A DNA stretch of 64,000 bases from Mangifera indica. Lineage: Eukaryota > Streptophyta > Magnoliopsida > Sapindales > Anacardiaceae. How positions within the stretch are numbered: position 1 is the stretch's first letter; each line of letters begins with the position of its first letter. The notes beneath the pieces were generated by a model, which saw only the letters and a program-made list of their open reading frames with translations, was not told where the DNA came from and made no database searches. The DNA lies in the NCBI RefSeq assembly GCF_011075055.1, contig NW_025401202.1:1-64000 (forward strand), given 5' to 3'. Of this stretch, positions 31,019 through 43,245 are shown one piece after another. Both the position numbers and the translations under genes were made by a program.

Positions 31019-32518
31019 CAAATGATGCAAATGATGAGAGACTTGACCCTCACTCAAAGTCGGGCACCCTTATCACAGCCCCAAACTTCAACACAAAGCC
31101 AAATACCCCCTCCTCCACCTCACCCAACCCAACTACATCAACCAATAAGACATATTAGACCTTCCCCTCCTCTTCCTAGACATCATAGGGAGGAATTGAT
31201 GCTTCATAATTATTCAAGTGAGGAAGAACAAGAGAGACCACCTAGGAGAGAAAAGGATGATGATAGGGGTTTAAGGATTGAAATTCCAGAATTCGAAGGG
31301 AGCATGAGTCCGGATGATTTTGTTGATTGGTTACATGCTATTGAGAGAGTTTTTGAATATAAAGGCTATTCGGATGAGAAGAAATGTAAACTTGCCATCT
31401 TGAAATTCAAGGATTATGCATCCTTGTGGTGGGAAAATCTTAAGAAGCAAAGGGAAAGGGATGGTAAAGAGAGAGTGAGATCTTGGGAGAAACTAAAGAA
31501 GCTTATGAAGAGAAGATTCCTTCCGGACAACCATAAACAAGATCTTTACCTCAAGCTACACACCCTTAAGCAAGGAAGTGATGGAGTAGAGCATTACATA
31601 AGGGAGTTTGAGAAGCTATTAATGAGGAGTGAGCTGCCGGAAGTGAAAGAGCAAACCATTGCAAGATTCATTGGTGGCTTAAACGAAGACATTGCTCATA
31701 TGGTAGAATTGCAACCATATTGCACTTTTGAAGATGTGTGTAAGTTGGCTATTAAAGTGGAGAAGCAAAAGAAGGCCATGAAGCCCATGGTTTCCAAGTC
31801 ATTCTCCAAAGGGACATTATCTAACAAAAGCATATCTTTTACCAAGGGAACTACCTTCCATAAAGGTTCCCCATCCTACACAAATGTTGTTGATTCTTCT
31901 TCCAAGGAGAAAGGCAAGGAACAAATGGTGGAACCAACTAAGGACAAGCCTAATATGGTGAAGACCAACCTCTCCAACAAAAAGTGCTTTAAATGCCAAG
32001 GCTATGGACACTTCCAAGCTGAATGCCCTAATAGGAGAGTTTTATCCTTGATGGAGATACAAGCAATTGAGGAGTCTCTTCAAGAAGAAGAAGAAAGTGA
32101 AGTTTCCAGCCATGAAAGTGATGAAGCCAACAAGGAAGAAGAAGAAATTCCACAAGGAGCTGATGAAGGAGAGATGTTAGTGATTAGAAGAGCATTGCAT
32201 GCCAAGCCTCTTCCTCATGAAGAGCAAAGACTCCACATTTTCCAATCAAGGTGCACCATTGGAGATAAAGTGTGTTCTTTAATTATAGATAGTGGAAGTT
32301 GTGCAAATGTAGCTTCATCTACCTTAGTGGAAAAACTTGGATTACCTACCATACCTCATCCTCAACCATACAAGATCCAATGGTTGAGTAATGGGACCAA
32401 CCTCCAAGTAGCCAAACAAGTGCTTATTTCCTTCTCCATTGGTAAGCATTATAATGATGAGATTTTGTGTGATGTGATTCCTATGGATGCTTGTCACTTG
32501 TTGTTGGGAAGACCATGA
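30962..32518 (+). CDS. gag: Gag-protease, unit 9
   Basis: It has the private residue E2 (GAA) instead of A2, plus Q45. The base change that causes E2 is the one shared with the inverted arm upstream. The gene is complete but cut off from its LTR promoter by LINE-A. Confidence 0.9.
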   Translation: MELKEEVKGELKAIKDQMNQMMQMMRDLTLTQSRAPLSQPQTSTQSQIPPPPPHPTQLHQPIRHIRPSPPLPRHHREELMLHNYSSEEEQERPPRREKDDDRGLRIEIPEFEGSMSPDDFVDWLHAIERVFEYKGYSDEKKCKLAILKFKDYASLWWENLKKQRERDGKERVRSWEKLKKLMKRRFLPDNHKQDLYLKLHTLKQGSDGVEHYIREFEKLLMRSELPEVKEQTIARFIGGLNEDIAHMVELQPYCTFEDVCKLAIKVEKQKKAMKPMVSKSFSKGTLSNKSISFTKGTTFHKGSPSYTNVVDSSSKEKGKEQMVEPTKDKPNMVKTNLSNKKCFKCQGYGHFQAECPNRRVLSLMEIQAIEESLQEEEESEVSSHESDEANKEEEEIPQGADEGEMLVIRRALHAKPLPHEEQRLHIFQSRCTIGDKVCSLIIDSGSCANVASSTLVEKLGLPTIPHPQPYKIQWLSNGTNLQVAKQVLISFSIGKHYNDEILCDVIPMDACHLLLGRP

Positions 32519-32926
32519 CAATTTGATAGGGAAGTGAAGCATGATGGCAAGAAGAACACTTACTCCTTTAAATTCAATGGCAAGACTATCACTTTAACTC
32601 CTCTTAGTCCACAACAAGTTCATAAGGCTACTAAGGGAAAAGAAGTCAAGAAAGAGAGCTTGTTTATAAATGGTCAGCAAGTGGAAGGTAGCCATCTTGA
32701 GGATTTGAGGGCAAATCCTTCTCAACCCGGGGAGGATGATGTACACGCAGCTCCATTGTCATTTTTGGGTTCCAAGCCATCCTTAAGTCTCCATGCAACC
32801 TTTGAAGCCAAGAAGAATAAAGTTCTAGCAAATCCCAAGCCAAAGGAAGCATTGCACCTTCAATTTTGGCCCAAAACCACTTTTGGATATAGTCTTATTA
32901 CATCCACCCAAGGTCCAAATGAATAG
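32519..32926 (+). pseudogene. Post-protease pol remnant, unit 9
   Basis: Open after the TGA, His variant. Confidence 0.72.
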
Positions 32927-32948
32927 CTTGCTCCAATTGATCCAAAAG

Positions 32949-33725
32949 TGCAACTTTTAAAGTCCATCAATGGCCCAAACGTCCAAGCATCATTTTGAGA
33001 AGCCCAAAGAGCCCAAAATTGGGTTTTAGTTACATTGGAACTAAGTTAGAATTTAGTTGTTTTAGTTAGGAAACATCATTCCTAAAGTTAAGGAAAAAAC
33101 AACTAACTTTTGTCTTTAGTTAATTACTATGTATGGGCTTGGTTTAGAATGAATGGCTTAGCTTAATTCATGCCATTTTAGTTGACTTTTGTGGGAAATA
33201 CTGTATCGTTGCCATCCATGCCTCCTATATAAAGGGGTGGATCTTTATTTGTAAAAGTTTTGGTTTTGCTTTTGAATGAAAATTTGAAGAAAACTTGTTG
33301 GCTTTTTTTCTCATTTCCTTTATCCAATTCATCTTGGAGGAAGAATTGGTGGTGGAAGACCCCAAGGTTGGTGGAACTTTCCTCTATGCCTTGGTTAATT
33401 TTCTTGTTACCCTTGAAATCCAAAGTGTGAAGATTTGAATGTGTGTTGTATGCCTCGGATACTGTTCACAGTGTATGATTTTGCAATTTCCAGTTTTTGC
33501 CAGCAAAATTTGAGACAAGTTTTGAATGCCTTGTTGAATGAGTTGTGATTGCTATTATATATCATTAGAAAGCTCTTTGAATGCCCTTTCCAATGATCTA
33601 TAAGTTGTATGATTTGGAGTTCATTTGATTGGTTAAAATTGAAAGATAAATTGATGTTGTGCCATATGAACAGTAATTTCCAGAATTGGGGTTATGTGTT
33701 GTTGCATTGTCTTGATGGAAATGCA
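32949..33725 (+). mobile_element. LTR of unit 10
   Basis: Consensus copy. TATA box at 33226-33234, PBS at 33731-33743. Confidence 0.75.
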
Positions 33726-33989
33726 CCATTTGGTATCAGAGCCTAGGTTGTTTGTGTGAATTGTTGAGTGATTTCTATCTCCCGGAGCTACTGTTCACCT
33801 CCCGGAATTTACTGTTCACAGAACCTTATTTTGCCTTAAACACAAAGCTTCCTTAACCTAAACACTTACCAATACTCACCTCAACCCTTAAACACTTATA
33901 ACCATTAACCTTTGCCTACTAGCCACTACCACAAATGTCCCATAAAAGAACTTCATCCTCATCCTCCTCATCCTTGGGAATTTGCCAAC

Positions 33990-35546
33990 ATGGCATTAAA
34001 AGAAGAGGTCAAAGGAGAACTTAAGGCCATTAAGGACCAAATGAATCAAATGATGCAAATGATGAGAGACTTGACCCTCACTCAAAGTCGGGCACCCTTA
34101 TCACAGCCCCAAACTTCAACACGAAGCCAAATACCCCCTCCTCCACCTCACCCAACCCAACTACATCAACCAATAAGACATATTAGACCTTCCCCTCCTC
34201 TTCCTAGACATCATAGGGAGGAATTGATGCTTCATAATTATTCAAGTGAGGAAGAACAAGAGAGACCACCTAGGAGAGAAAAGGATGATGATAGGGGTTT
34301 AAGGATTGAAATTCCAGAATTCGAAGGGAGCATGAGTCCGGATGATTTTGTTGATTGGTTACATGCTATTGAGAGAGTTTTTGAATATAAAGGCTATTCG
34401 GATGAGAAGAAATGTAAACTTGCCATCTTGAAATTCAAGGATTATGCATCCTTGTGGTGGGAAAATCTTAAGAAGCAAAGGGAAAGGGATGGTAAAGAGA
34501 GAGTGAGATCTTGGGAGAAACTAAAGAAGCTTATGAAGAGAAGATTCCTTCCGGACAACCATAAACAAGATCTTTACCTCAAGCTACACACCCTTAAGCA
34601 AGGAAGTGATGGAGTAGAGCATTACATAAGGGAGTTTGAGAAGCTATTAATGAGGAGTGAGCTGCCGGAAGTGAAAGAGCAAACCATTGCAAGATTCATT
34701 GGTGGCTTAAACGAAGACATTGCTCATATGGTAGAATTGCAACCATATTGCACTTTTGAAGATGTGTGTAAGTTGGCTATTAAAGTGGAGAAGCAAAAGA
34801 AGGCCATGAAGCCCATGGTTTCCAAGTCATTCTCCAAAGGGACATTATCTAACAAAAGCATATCTTTTACCAAGGGAACTACCTTCCATAAAGGTTCCCC
34901 ATCCTACACAAATGTTGTTGATTCTTCTTCCAAGGAGAAAGGCAAGGAACAAATGGTGGAACCAACTAAGGACAAGCCTAATATGGTGAAGACCAACCTC
35001 TCCAACAAAAAGTGCTTTAAATGCCAAGGCTATGGACACTTCCAAGCTGAATGCCCTAATAGGAGAGTTTTATCCTTGATGGAGATACAAGCAATTGAGG
35101 AGTCTCTTCAAGAAGAAGAAGAAAGTGAAGTTTCCAGCCATGAAAGTGATGAAGCCAACAAGGAAGAAGAAGAAATTCCACAAGGAGCTGATGAAGGAGA
35201 GATGTTAGTGATTAGAAGAGCATTGCATGCCAAGCCTCTTCCTCATGAAGAGCAAAGACTCCACATTTTCCAATCAAGGTGCACCATTGGAGATAAAGTG
35301 TGTTCTTTAATTATAGATAGTGGAAGTTGTGCAAATGTAGCTTCATCTACCTTAGTGGAAAAACTTGGATTACCTACCATACCTCATCCTCAACCATACA
35401 AGATCCAATGGTTGAGTAATGGGACCAACCTCCAAGTAGCCAAACAAGTGCTTATTTCCTTCTCCATTGGTAAGCATTATAATGATGAGATTTTGTGTGA
35501 TGTGATTCCTATGGATGCTTGTCACTTGTTGTTGGGAAGACCATGA
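33990..35546 (+). CDS. gag: Gag-protease, unit 10
   Basis: Consensus protein (R45). Confidence 0.9.
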   Translation: MALKEEVKGELKAIKDQMNQMMQMMRDLTLTQSRAPLSQPQTSTRSQIPPPPPHPTQLHQPIRHIRPSPPLPRHHREELMLHNYSSEEEQERPPRREKDDDRGLRIEIPEFEGSMSPDDFVDWLHAIERVFEYKGYSDEKKCKLAILKFKDYASLWWENLKKQRERDGKERVRSWEKLKKLMKRRFLPDNHKQDLYLKLHTLKQGSDGVEHYIREFEKLLMRSELPEVKEQTIARFIGGLNEDIAHMVELQPYCTFEDVCKLAIKVEKQKKAMKPMVSKSFSKGTLSNKSISFTKGTTFHKGSPSYTNVVDSSSKEKGKEQMVEPTKDKPNMVKTNLSNKKCFKCQGYGHFQAECPNRRVLSLMEIQAIEESLQEEEESEVSSHESDEANKEEEEIPQGADEGEMLVIRRALHAKPLPHEEQRLHIFQSRCTIGDKVCSLIIDSGSCANVASSTLVEKLGLPTIPHPQPYKIQWLSNGTNLQVAKQVLISFSIGKHYNDEILCDVIPMDACHLLLGRP

Positions 35547-35954
35547 CAATTTGATAGGGAAGTGAAGCATGATGGCAAGAAGAACACTTACTCCTTTAAA
35601 TTCAATGGCAAGACTATCACTTTAACTCCTCTTAGTCCACAACAAGTTCATAAGGCTACTAAGGGAAAAGAAGTCAAGAAAGAGAGCTTGTTTATAAATG
35701 GTCAGCAAGTGGAAGGTAGCCATCTTGAGGATTTGAGGGCAAATCCTTCTCAACCCGGGGAGGATGATGTATACGCAGCTCCATTGTCATTTTTGGGTTC
35801 CAAGCCATCCTTAAGTCTCCATGCAACCTTTGAAGCCAAGAAGAATAAAGTTCTAGCAAATCCCAAGCCAAAGGAAGCATTGCACCTTCAATTTTGGCCC
35901 AAAACCACTTTTGGATATAGTCTTATTACATCCACCCAAGGTCCAAATGAATAG
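35547..35954 (+). pseudogene. Post-protease pol remnant, unit 10
   Basis: Open after the TGA, Tyr variant. Confidence 0.72.
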
Positions 35955-35976
35955 CTTGCTCCAATTGATCCAAAAG

Positions 35977-36753
35977 TGCAACTTTTAAAGTCCATCAATG
36001 GCCCAAACGTCCAAGCATCATTTTGAGAAGCCCAAAGAGCCCAAAATTGGGTTTTAGTTACATTGGAACTAAGTTAGAATTTAGTTGTTTTAGTTAGGAA
36101 ACATCATTCCTAAAGTTAAGGAAAAAACAACTAACTTTTGTCTTTAGTTAATTACTATGTATGGGCTTGGTTTAGAATGAATGGCTTAGCTTAATTCATG
36201 CCATTTTAGTTGACTTTTGTGGGAAATATTGTATCGTTGCCATCCATGCCTCCTATATAAAGGGGTGGATCTTTATTTGTAAAAGTTTTGGTTTTGCTTT
36301 TGAATGAAAATTTGAAGAAAACTTGTTGGCTTTTTTTCTCATTTCCTTTATCCAATTCATCTTGGAGGAAGAATTGGTGGTGGAAGACCCCAAGGTTGGT
36401 GGAACTTTCCTCTATGCCTTGGTTAATTTTCTTGTTACCCTTGAAATCCAAAGTGTGAAGATTTGAATGTGTGTTGTATGCCTCGGATACTGTTCACAGT
36501 GTATGATTTTGCAATTTCCAGTTTTTGCCAGCAAAATTTGAGACAAGTTTTGAATGCCTTGTTGAATGAGTTGTGATTGCTATTATATATCATTAGAAAG
36601 CTCTTTGAATGCCCTTTCCAATGATCTATAAGTTGTATGATTTGGAGTTCATTTGATTGGTTAAAATTGAAAGATAAATTGATGTTGTGCCATATGAACA
36701 GTAATTTCCAGAATTGGGGTTATGTGTTGTTGCATTGTCTTGATGGAAATGCA
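35977..36753 (+). mobile_element. LTR of unit 11, T variant
   Basis: TATA box at 36254-36262, PBS at 36759-36771. It shares the C-to-T change (36229) with the LTRs of units 7 and 16. Each of the three follows a Tyr-variant remnant. Confidence 0.75.
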
Positions 36754-37017
36754 CCATTTGGTATCAGAGCCTAGGTTGTTTGTGTGAATTGTTGAGTGAT
36801 TTCTATCTCCCGGAGCTACTGTTCACCTCCCGGAATTTACTGTTCACAGAACCTTATTTTGCCTTAAACACAAAGCTTCCTTAACCTAAACACTTACCAA
36901 TACTCACCTGAACCCTTAAACACTTATAACCATTAACCTTTGCCTACTAGCCACTACCACAAATGTCCCATAAAAGAACTTCATCCTCATCCTCCTCATC
37001 CTTGGGAATTTGCCAAC

Positions 37018-38574
37018 ATGGCATTAAAAGAAGAGGTCAAAGGAGAACTTAAGGCCATTAAGGACCAAATGAATCAAATGATGCAAATGATGAGAGACTT
37101 GACCCTCACTCAAAGTCGGGCACCCTTATCACAGCCCCAAACTTCAACACGAAGCCAAATACCCCCTCCTCCACCTCACCCAACCCAACTACATCAACCA
37201 ATAAGACATATTAGACCTTCCCCTCCTCTTCCTAGACATCATAGGGAGGAATTGATGCTTCATAATTATTCAAGTGAGGAAGAACAAGAGAGACCACCTA
37301 GGAGAGAAAAGGATGATGATAGGGGTTTAAGGATTGAAATTCCAGAATTCGAAGGGAGCATGAGTCCGGATGATTTTGTTGATTGGTTACATGCTATTGA
37401 GAGAGTTTTTGAATATAAAGGCTATTCGGATGAGAAGAAATGTAAACTTGCCATCTTGAAATTCAAGGATTATGCATCCTTGTGGTGGGAAAATCTTAAG
37501 AAGCAAAGGGAAAGGGATGGTAAAGAGAGAGTGAGATCTTGGGAGAAACTAAAGAAGCTTATGAAGAGAAGATTCCTTCCGGACAACCATAAACAAGATC
37601 TTTACCTCAAGCTACACACCCTTAAGCAAGGAAGTGATGGAGTAGAGCATTACATAAGGGAGTTTGAGAAGCTATTAATGAGGAGTGAGCTGCCGGAAGT
37701 GAAAGAGCAAACCATTGCAAGATTCATTGGTGGCTTAAACGAAGACATTGCTCATATGGTAGAATTGCAACCATATTGCACTTTTGAAGATGTGTGTAAG
37801 TTGGCTATTAAAGTGGAGAAGCAAAAGAAGGCCATGAAGCCCATGGTTTCCAAGTCATTCTCCAAAGGGACATTATCTAACAAAAGCATATCTTTTACCA
37901 AGGGAACTACCTTCCATAAAGGTTCCCCATCCTACACAAATGTTGTTGATTCTTCTTCCAAGGAGAAAGGCAAGGAACAAATGGTGGAACCAACTAAGGA
38001 CAAGCCTAATATGGTGAAGACCAACCTCTCCAACAAAAAGTGCTTTAAATGCCAAGGCTATGGACACTTCCAAGCTGAATGCCCTAATAGGAGAGTTTTA
38101 TCCTTGATGGAGATACAAGCAATTGAGGAGTCTCTTCAAGAAGAAGAAGAAAGTGAAGTTTCCAGCCATGAAAGTGATGAAGCCAACAAGGAAGAAGAAG
38201 AAATTCCACAAGGAGCTGATGAAGGAGAGATGTTAGTGATTAGAAGAGCATTGCATGCCAAGCCTCTTCCTCATGAAGAGCAAAGACTCCACATTTTCCA
38301 ATCAAGGTGCACCATTGGAGATAAAGTGTGTTCTTTAATTATAGATAGTGGAAGTTGTGCAAATGTAGCTTCATCTACCTTAGTGGAAAAACTTGGATTA
38401 CCTACCATACCTCATCCTCAACCATACAAGATCCAATGGTTGAGTAATGGGACCAACCTCCAAGTAGCCAAACAAGTGCTTATTTCCTTCTCCATTGGTA
38501 AGCATTATAATGATGAGATTTTGTGTGATGTGATTCCTATGGATGCTTGTCACTTGTTGTTGGGAAGACCATGA
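37018..38574 (+). CDS. gag: Gag-protease, unit 11
   Basis: Consensus protein. This is the first of four units with the leader G variant (36910). Confidence 0.9.
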   Translation: MALKEEVKGELKAIKDQMNQMMQMMRDLTLTQSRAPLSQPQTSTRSQIPPPPPHPTQLHQPIRHIRPSPPLPRHHREELMLHNYSSEEEQERPPRREKDDDRGLRIEIPEFEGSMSPDDFVDWLHAIERVFEYKGYSDEKKCKLAILKFKDYASLWWENLKKQRERDGKERVRSWEKLKKLMKRRFLPDNHKQDLYLKLHTLKQGSDGVEHYIREFEKLLMRSELPEVKEQTIARFIGGLNEDIAHMVELQPYCTFEDVCKLAIKVEKQKKAMKPMVSKSFSKGTLSNKSISFTKGTTFHKGSPSYTNVVDSSSKEKGKEQMVEPTKDKPNMVKTNLSNKKCFKCQGYGHFQAECPNRRVLSLMEIQAIEESLQEEEESEVSSHESDEANKEEEEIPQGADEGEMLVIRRALHAKPLPHEEQRLHIFQSRCTIGDKVCSLIIDSGSCANVASSTLVEKLGLPTIPHPQPYKIQWLSNGTNLQVAKQVLISFSIGKHYNDEILCDVIPMDACHLLLGRP

Positions 38575-38982
38575 CAATTTGATAGGGAAGTGAAGCATGA
38601 TGGCAAGAAGAACACTTACTCCTTTAAATTCAATGGCAAGACTATCACTTTAACTCCTCTTAGTCCACAACAAGTTCATAAGGCTACTAAGGGAAAAGAA
38701 GTCAAGAAAGAGAGCTTGTTTATAAATGGTCAGCAAGTGGAAGGTAGCCATCTTGAGGATTTGAGGGCAAATCCTTCTCAACCCGGGGAGGATGATGTAC
38801 ACGCAGCTCCATTGTCATTTTTGGGTTCCAAGCCATCCTTAAGTCTCCATGCAACCTTTGAAGCCAAGAAGAATAAAGTTCTAGCAAATCCCAAGCCAAA
38901 GGAAGCATTGCACCTTCAATTTTGGCCCAAAACCACTTTTGGATATAGTCTTATTACATCCACCCAAGGTCCAAATGAATAG
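38575..38982 (+). pseudogene. Post-protease pol remnant, unit 11
   Basis: Open after the TGA, His variant. This combination of R45 and His is found only in units 11-14. Confidence 0.72.
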
Positions 38983-39004
38983 CTTGCTCCAATTGATCCA
39001 AAAG

Positions 39005-39781
39005 TGCAACTTTTAAAGTCCATCAATGGCCCAAACGTCCAAGCATCATTTTGAGAAGCCCAAAGAGCCCAAAATTGGGTTTTAGTTACATTGGAACTAA
39101 GTTAGAATTTAGTTGTTTTAGTTAGGAAACATCATTCCTAAAGTTAAGGAAAAAACAACTAACTTTTGTCTTTAGTTAATTACTATGTATGGGCTTGGTT
39201 TAGAATGAATGGCTTAGCTTAATTCATGCCATTTTAGTTGACTTTTGTGGGAAATACTGTATCGTTGCCATCCATGCCTCCTATATAAAGGGGTGGATCT
39301 TTATTTGTAAAAGTTTTGGTTTTGCTTTTGAATGAAAATTTGAAGAAAACTTGTTGGCTTTTTTTCTCATTTCCTTTATCCAATTCATCTTGGAGGAAGA
39401 ATTGGTGGTGGAAGATCCCAAGGTTGGTGGAACTTTCCTCTATGCCTTGGTTAATTTTCTTGTTACCCTTGAAATCCAAAGTGTGAAGATTTGAATGTGT
39501 GTTGTATGCCTCGGATACTGTTCACAGTGTATGATTTTGCAATTTCCAGTTTTTGCCAGCAAAATTTGAGACAAGTTTTGAATGCCTTGTTGAATGAGTT
39601 GTGATTGCTATTATATATCATTAGAAAGCTCTTTGAATGCCCTTTCCAATGATCTATAAGTTGTATGATTTGGAGTTCATTTGATTGGTTAAAATTGAAA
39701 GATAAATTGATGTTGTGCCATATGAACAGTAATTTCCAGAATTGGGGTTATGTGTTGTTGCATTGTCTTGATGGAAATGCA
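39005..39781 (+). mobile_element. LTR of unit 12
   Basis: TATA box at 39282-39290, PBS at 39787-39799. Private C-to-T at 39416 (GAAGATCCC). Confidence 0.75.
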
Positions 39782-40045
39782 CCATTTGGTATCAGAGCCT
39801 AGGTTGTTTGTGTGAATTGTTGAGTGATTTCTATCTCCCGGAGCTACTGTTCACCTCCCGGAATTTACTGTTCACAGAACCTTATTTTGCCTTAAACACA
39901 AAGCTTCCTTAACCTAAACACTTACCAATACTCACCTGAACCCTTAAACACTTATAACCATTAACCTTTGCCTACTAGCCACTACCACAAATGTCCCATA
40001 AAAGAACTTCATCCTCATCCTCCTCATCCTTGGGAATTTGCCAAC

Positions 40046-41602
40046 ATGGCATTAAAAGAAGAGGTCAAAGGAGAACTTAAGGCCATTAAGGACCAAATGA
40101 ATCAAATGATGCAAATGATGAGAGACTTGACCCTCACTCAAAGTCGGGCGCCCTTATCACAGCCCCAAACTTCAACACGAAGCCAAATACCCCCTCCTCC
40201 ACCTCACCCAACCCAACTACATCAACCAATAAGACATATTAGACCTTCCCCTCCTCTTCCTAGACATCATAGGGAGGAATTGATGCTTCATAATTATTCA
40301 AGTGAGGAAGAACAAGAGAGACCACCTAGGAGAGAAAAGGATGATGATAGGGGTTTAAGGATTGAAATTCCAGAATTCGAAGGGAGCATGAGTCCGGATG
40401 ATTTTGTTGATTGGTTACATGCTATTGAGAGAGTTTTTGAATATAAAGGCTATTCGGATGAGAAGAAATGTAAACTTGCCATCTTGAAATTCAAGGATTA
40501 TGCATCCTTGTGGTGGGAAAATCTTAAGAAGCAAAGGGAAAGGGATGGTAAAGAGAGAGTGAGATCTTGGGAGAAACTAAAGAAGCTTATGAAGAGAAGA
40601 TTCCTTCCGGACAACCATAAACAAGATCTTTACCTCAAGCTACACACCCTTAAGCAAGGAAGTGATGGAGTAGAGCATTACATAAGGGAGTTTGAGAAGC
40701 TATTAATGAGGAGTGAGCTGCCGGAAGTGAAAGAGCAAACCATTGCAAGATTCATTGGTGGCTTAAACGAAGACATTGCTCATATGGTAGAATTGCAACC
40801 ATATTGCACTTTTGAAGATGTGTGTAAGTTGGCTATTAAAGTGGAGAAGCAAAAGAAGGCCATGAAGCCCATGGTTTCCAAGTCATTCTCCAAAGGGACA
40901 TTATCTAACAAAAGCATATCTTTTACCAAGGGAACTACCTTCCATAAAGGTTCCCCATCCTACACAAATGTTGTTGATTCTTCTTCCAAGGAGAAAGGCA
41001 AGGAACAAATGGTGGAACCAACTAAGGACAAGCCTAATATGGTGAAGACCAACCTCTCCAACAAAAAGTGCTTTAAATGCCAAGGCTATGGACACTTCCA
41101 AGCTGAATGCCCTAATAGGAGAGTTTTATCCTTGATGGAGATACAAGCAATTGAGGAGTCTCTTCAAGAAGAAGAAGAAAGTGAAGTTTCCAGCCATGAA
41201 AGTGATGAAGCCAACAAGGAAGAAGAAGAAATTCCACAAGGAGCTGATGAAGGAGAGATGTTAGTGATTAGAAGAGCATTGCATGCCAAGCCTCTTCCTC
41301 ATGAAGAGCAAAGACTCCACATTTTCCAATCAAGGTGCACCATTGGAGATAAAGTGTGTTCTTTAATTATAGATAGTGGAAGTTGTGCAAATGTAGCTTC
41401 ATCTACCTTAGTGGAAAAACTTGGATTACCTACCATACCTCATCCTCAACCATACAAGATCCAATGGTTGAGTAATGGGACCAACCTCCAAGTAGCCAAA
41501 CAAGTGCTTATTTCCTTCTCCATTGGTAAGCATTATAATGATGAGATTTTGTGTGATGTGATTCCTATGGATGCTTGTCACTTGTTGTTGGGAAGACCAT
41601 GA
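40046..41602 (+). CDS. gag: Gag-protease, unit 12
   Basis: Consensus protein with a private synonymous GCG codon (G at 40150). Leader G variant at 39938. Confidence 0.9.
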   Translation: MALKEEVKGELKAIKDQMNQMMQMMRDLTLTQSRAPLSQPQTSTRSQIPPPPPHPTQLHQPIRHIRPSPPLPRHHREELMLHNYSSEEEQERPPRREKDDDRGLRIEIPEFEGSMSPDDFVDWLHAIERVFEYKGYSDEKKCKLAILKFKDYASLWWENLKKQRERDGKERVRSWEKLKKLMKRRFLPDNHKQDLYLKLHTLKQGSDGVEHYIREFEKLLMRSELPEVKEQTIARFIGGLNEDIAHMVELQPYCTFEDVCKLAIKVEKQKKAMKPMVSKSFSKGTLSNKSISFTKGTTFHKGSPSYTNVVDSSSKEKGKEQMVEPTKDKPNMVKTNLSNKKCFKCQGYGHFQAECPNRRVLSLMEIQAIEESLQEEEESEVSSHESDEANKEEEEIPQGADEGEMLVIRRALHAKPLPHEEQRLHIFQSRCTIGDKVCSLIIDSGSCANVASSTLVEKLGLPTIPHPQPYKIQWLSNGTNLQVAKQVLISFSIGKHYNDEILCDVIPMDACHLLLGRP

Positions 41603-42010
41603 CAATTTGATAGGGAAGTGAAGCATGATGGCAAGAAGAACACTTACTCCTTTAAATTCAATGGCAAGACTATCACTTTAACTCCTCTTAGTCCACAACA
41701 AGTTCATAAGGCTACTAAGGGAAAAGAAGTCAAGAAAGAGAGCTTGTTTATAAATGGTCAGCAAGTGGAAGGTAGCCATCTTGAGGATTTGAGGGCAAAT
41801 CCTTCTCAACCCGGGGAGGATGATGTACACGCAGCTCCATTGTCATTTTTGGGTTCCAAGCCATCCTTAAGTCTCCATGCAACCTTTGAAGCCAAGAAGA
41901 ATAAAGTTCTAGCAAATCCCAAGCCAAAGGAAGCATTGCACCTTCAATTTTGGCCCAAAACCACTTTTGGATATAGTCTTATTACATCCACCCAAGGTCC
42001 AAATGAATAG
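41603..42010 (+). pseudogene. Post-protease pol remnant, unit 12
   Basis: Open after the TGA, His variant. Confidence 0.72.
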
Positions 42011-42032
42011 CTTGCTCCAATTGATCCAAAAG

Positions 42033-42809
42033 TGCAACTTTTAAAGTCCATCAATGGCCCAAACGTCCAAGCATCATTTTGAGAAGCCCAAAGAGCCCAA
42101 AATTGGGTTTTAGTTACATTGGAACTAAGTTAGAATTTAGTTGTTTTAGTTAGGAAACATCATTCCTAAAGTTAAGGAAAAAACAACTAACTTTTGTCTT
42201 TAGTTAATTACTATGTATGGGCTTGGTTTAGAATGAATGGCTTAGCTTAATTCATGCCATTTTAGTTGACTTTTGTGGGAAATACTGTATCGTTGCCATC
42301 CATGCCTCCTATATAAAGGGGTGGATCTTTATTTGTAAAAGTTTTGGTTTTGCTTTTGAATGAAAATTTGAAGAAAACTTGTTGGCTTTTTTTCTCATTT
42401 CCTTTATCCAATTCATCTTGGAGGAAGAATTGGTGGTGGAAGACCCCAAGGTTGGTGGAACTTTCCTCTATGCCTTGGTTAATTTTCTTGTTACCCTTGA
42501 AATCCAAAGTGTGAAGATTTGAATGTGTGTTGTATGCCTCGGATACTGTTCACAGTGTATGATTTTGCAATTTCCAGTTTTTGCCAGCAAAATTTGAGAC
42601 AAGTTTTGAATGCCTTGTTGAATGAGTTGTGATTGCTATTATATATCATTAGAAAGCTCTTTGAATGCCCTTTCCAATGATCTATAAGTTGTATGATTTG
42701 GAGTTCATTTGATTGGTTAAAATTGAAAGATAAATTGATGTTGTGCCATATGAACAGTAATTTCCAGAATTGGGGTTATGTGTTGTTGCATTGTCTTGAT
42801 GGAAATGCA
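42033..42809 (+). mobile_element. LTR of unit 13, separated from its gag by LINE-B1
   Basis: TATA box at 42310-42318, PBS at 42815-42827. Its leader is interrupted at 42916 by LINE-B1 and resumes at 48828. Confidence 0.75.
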
Positions 42810-42900
42810 CCATTTGGTATCAGAGCCTAGGTTGTTTGTGTGAATTGTTGAGTGATTTCTATCTCCCGGAGCTACTGTTCACCTCCCGGAATTTACTGTT

Positions 42901-42916
42901 CACAGAACCTTATTTT
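42901..42916 (+). repeat. Left target-site duplication of LINE-B1
   Basis: CACAGAACCTTATTTT (16 bp) recurs at 48828-48843. The T's run on into the poly(A) complement (T run 42913-42924), as expected of target-primed reverse transcription. Confidence 0.88.
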
Positions 42917-42971
42917 TTTTTTTTGGTAAGTAATAGTAATTTTATACCAAAGAAAGATGTACAAATGCCTA

Positions 42972-43152
42972 TCTAGGACAAAACCCCTAGAATAAGCTTA
43001 AACACAAGCATACCTTGGACAAGCCCCTAGGTTATGCCGAGACAACAAACGCTCACACCATTCAACCTATGGAACAAATAAACCAAAGATACATCACAAA
43101 CACAAAGCAACACAACTCACAAGCATACCAAAGACAAGTCCCTTGGTTATGC
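42972..43152 (-). other. 3' UTR hairpin cluster of LINE-B1
   Basis: Three stem-loops are seen. At 42972-42991, TCTAGG pairs with CCTAGA. At 43008-43037 and 43123-43152 are GCAT...ATGC-closed stems with loops GGCTTGT and GACTTGT. The third has CCAAGG facing CTTTGG where LINE-A has CCTAGG facing CCTAGG, so pairing is kept (one G-U) despite changed bases. The second has one mismatch. The remaining 3' UTR holds no gene that I can support. Confidence 0.6.
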
Positions 43153-43245
43153 CGAAACACCTACCTACCAACCAATTGCTACAAAACACAAAGCAAGACC
43201 TTACAACTCAAAACCAAAACATACTACAAGCCAACTCCACCCCAT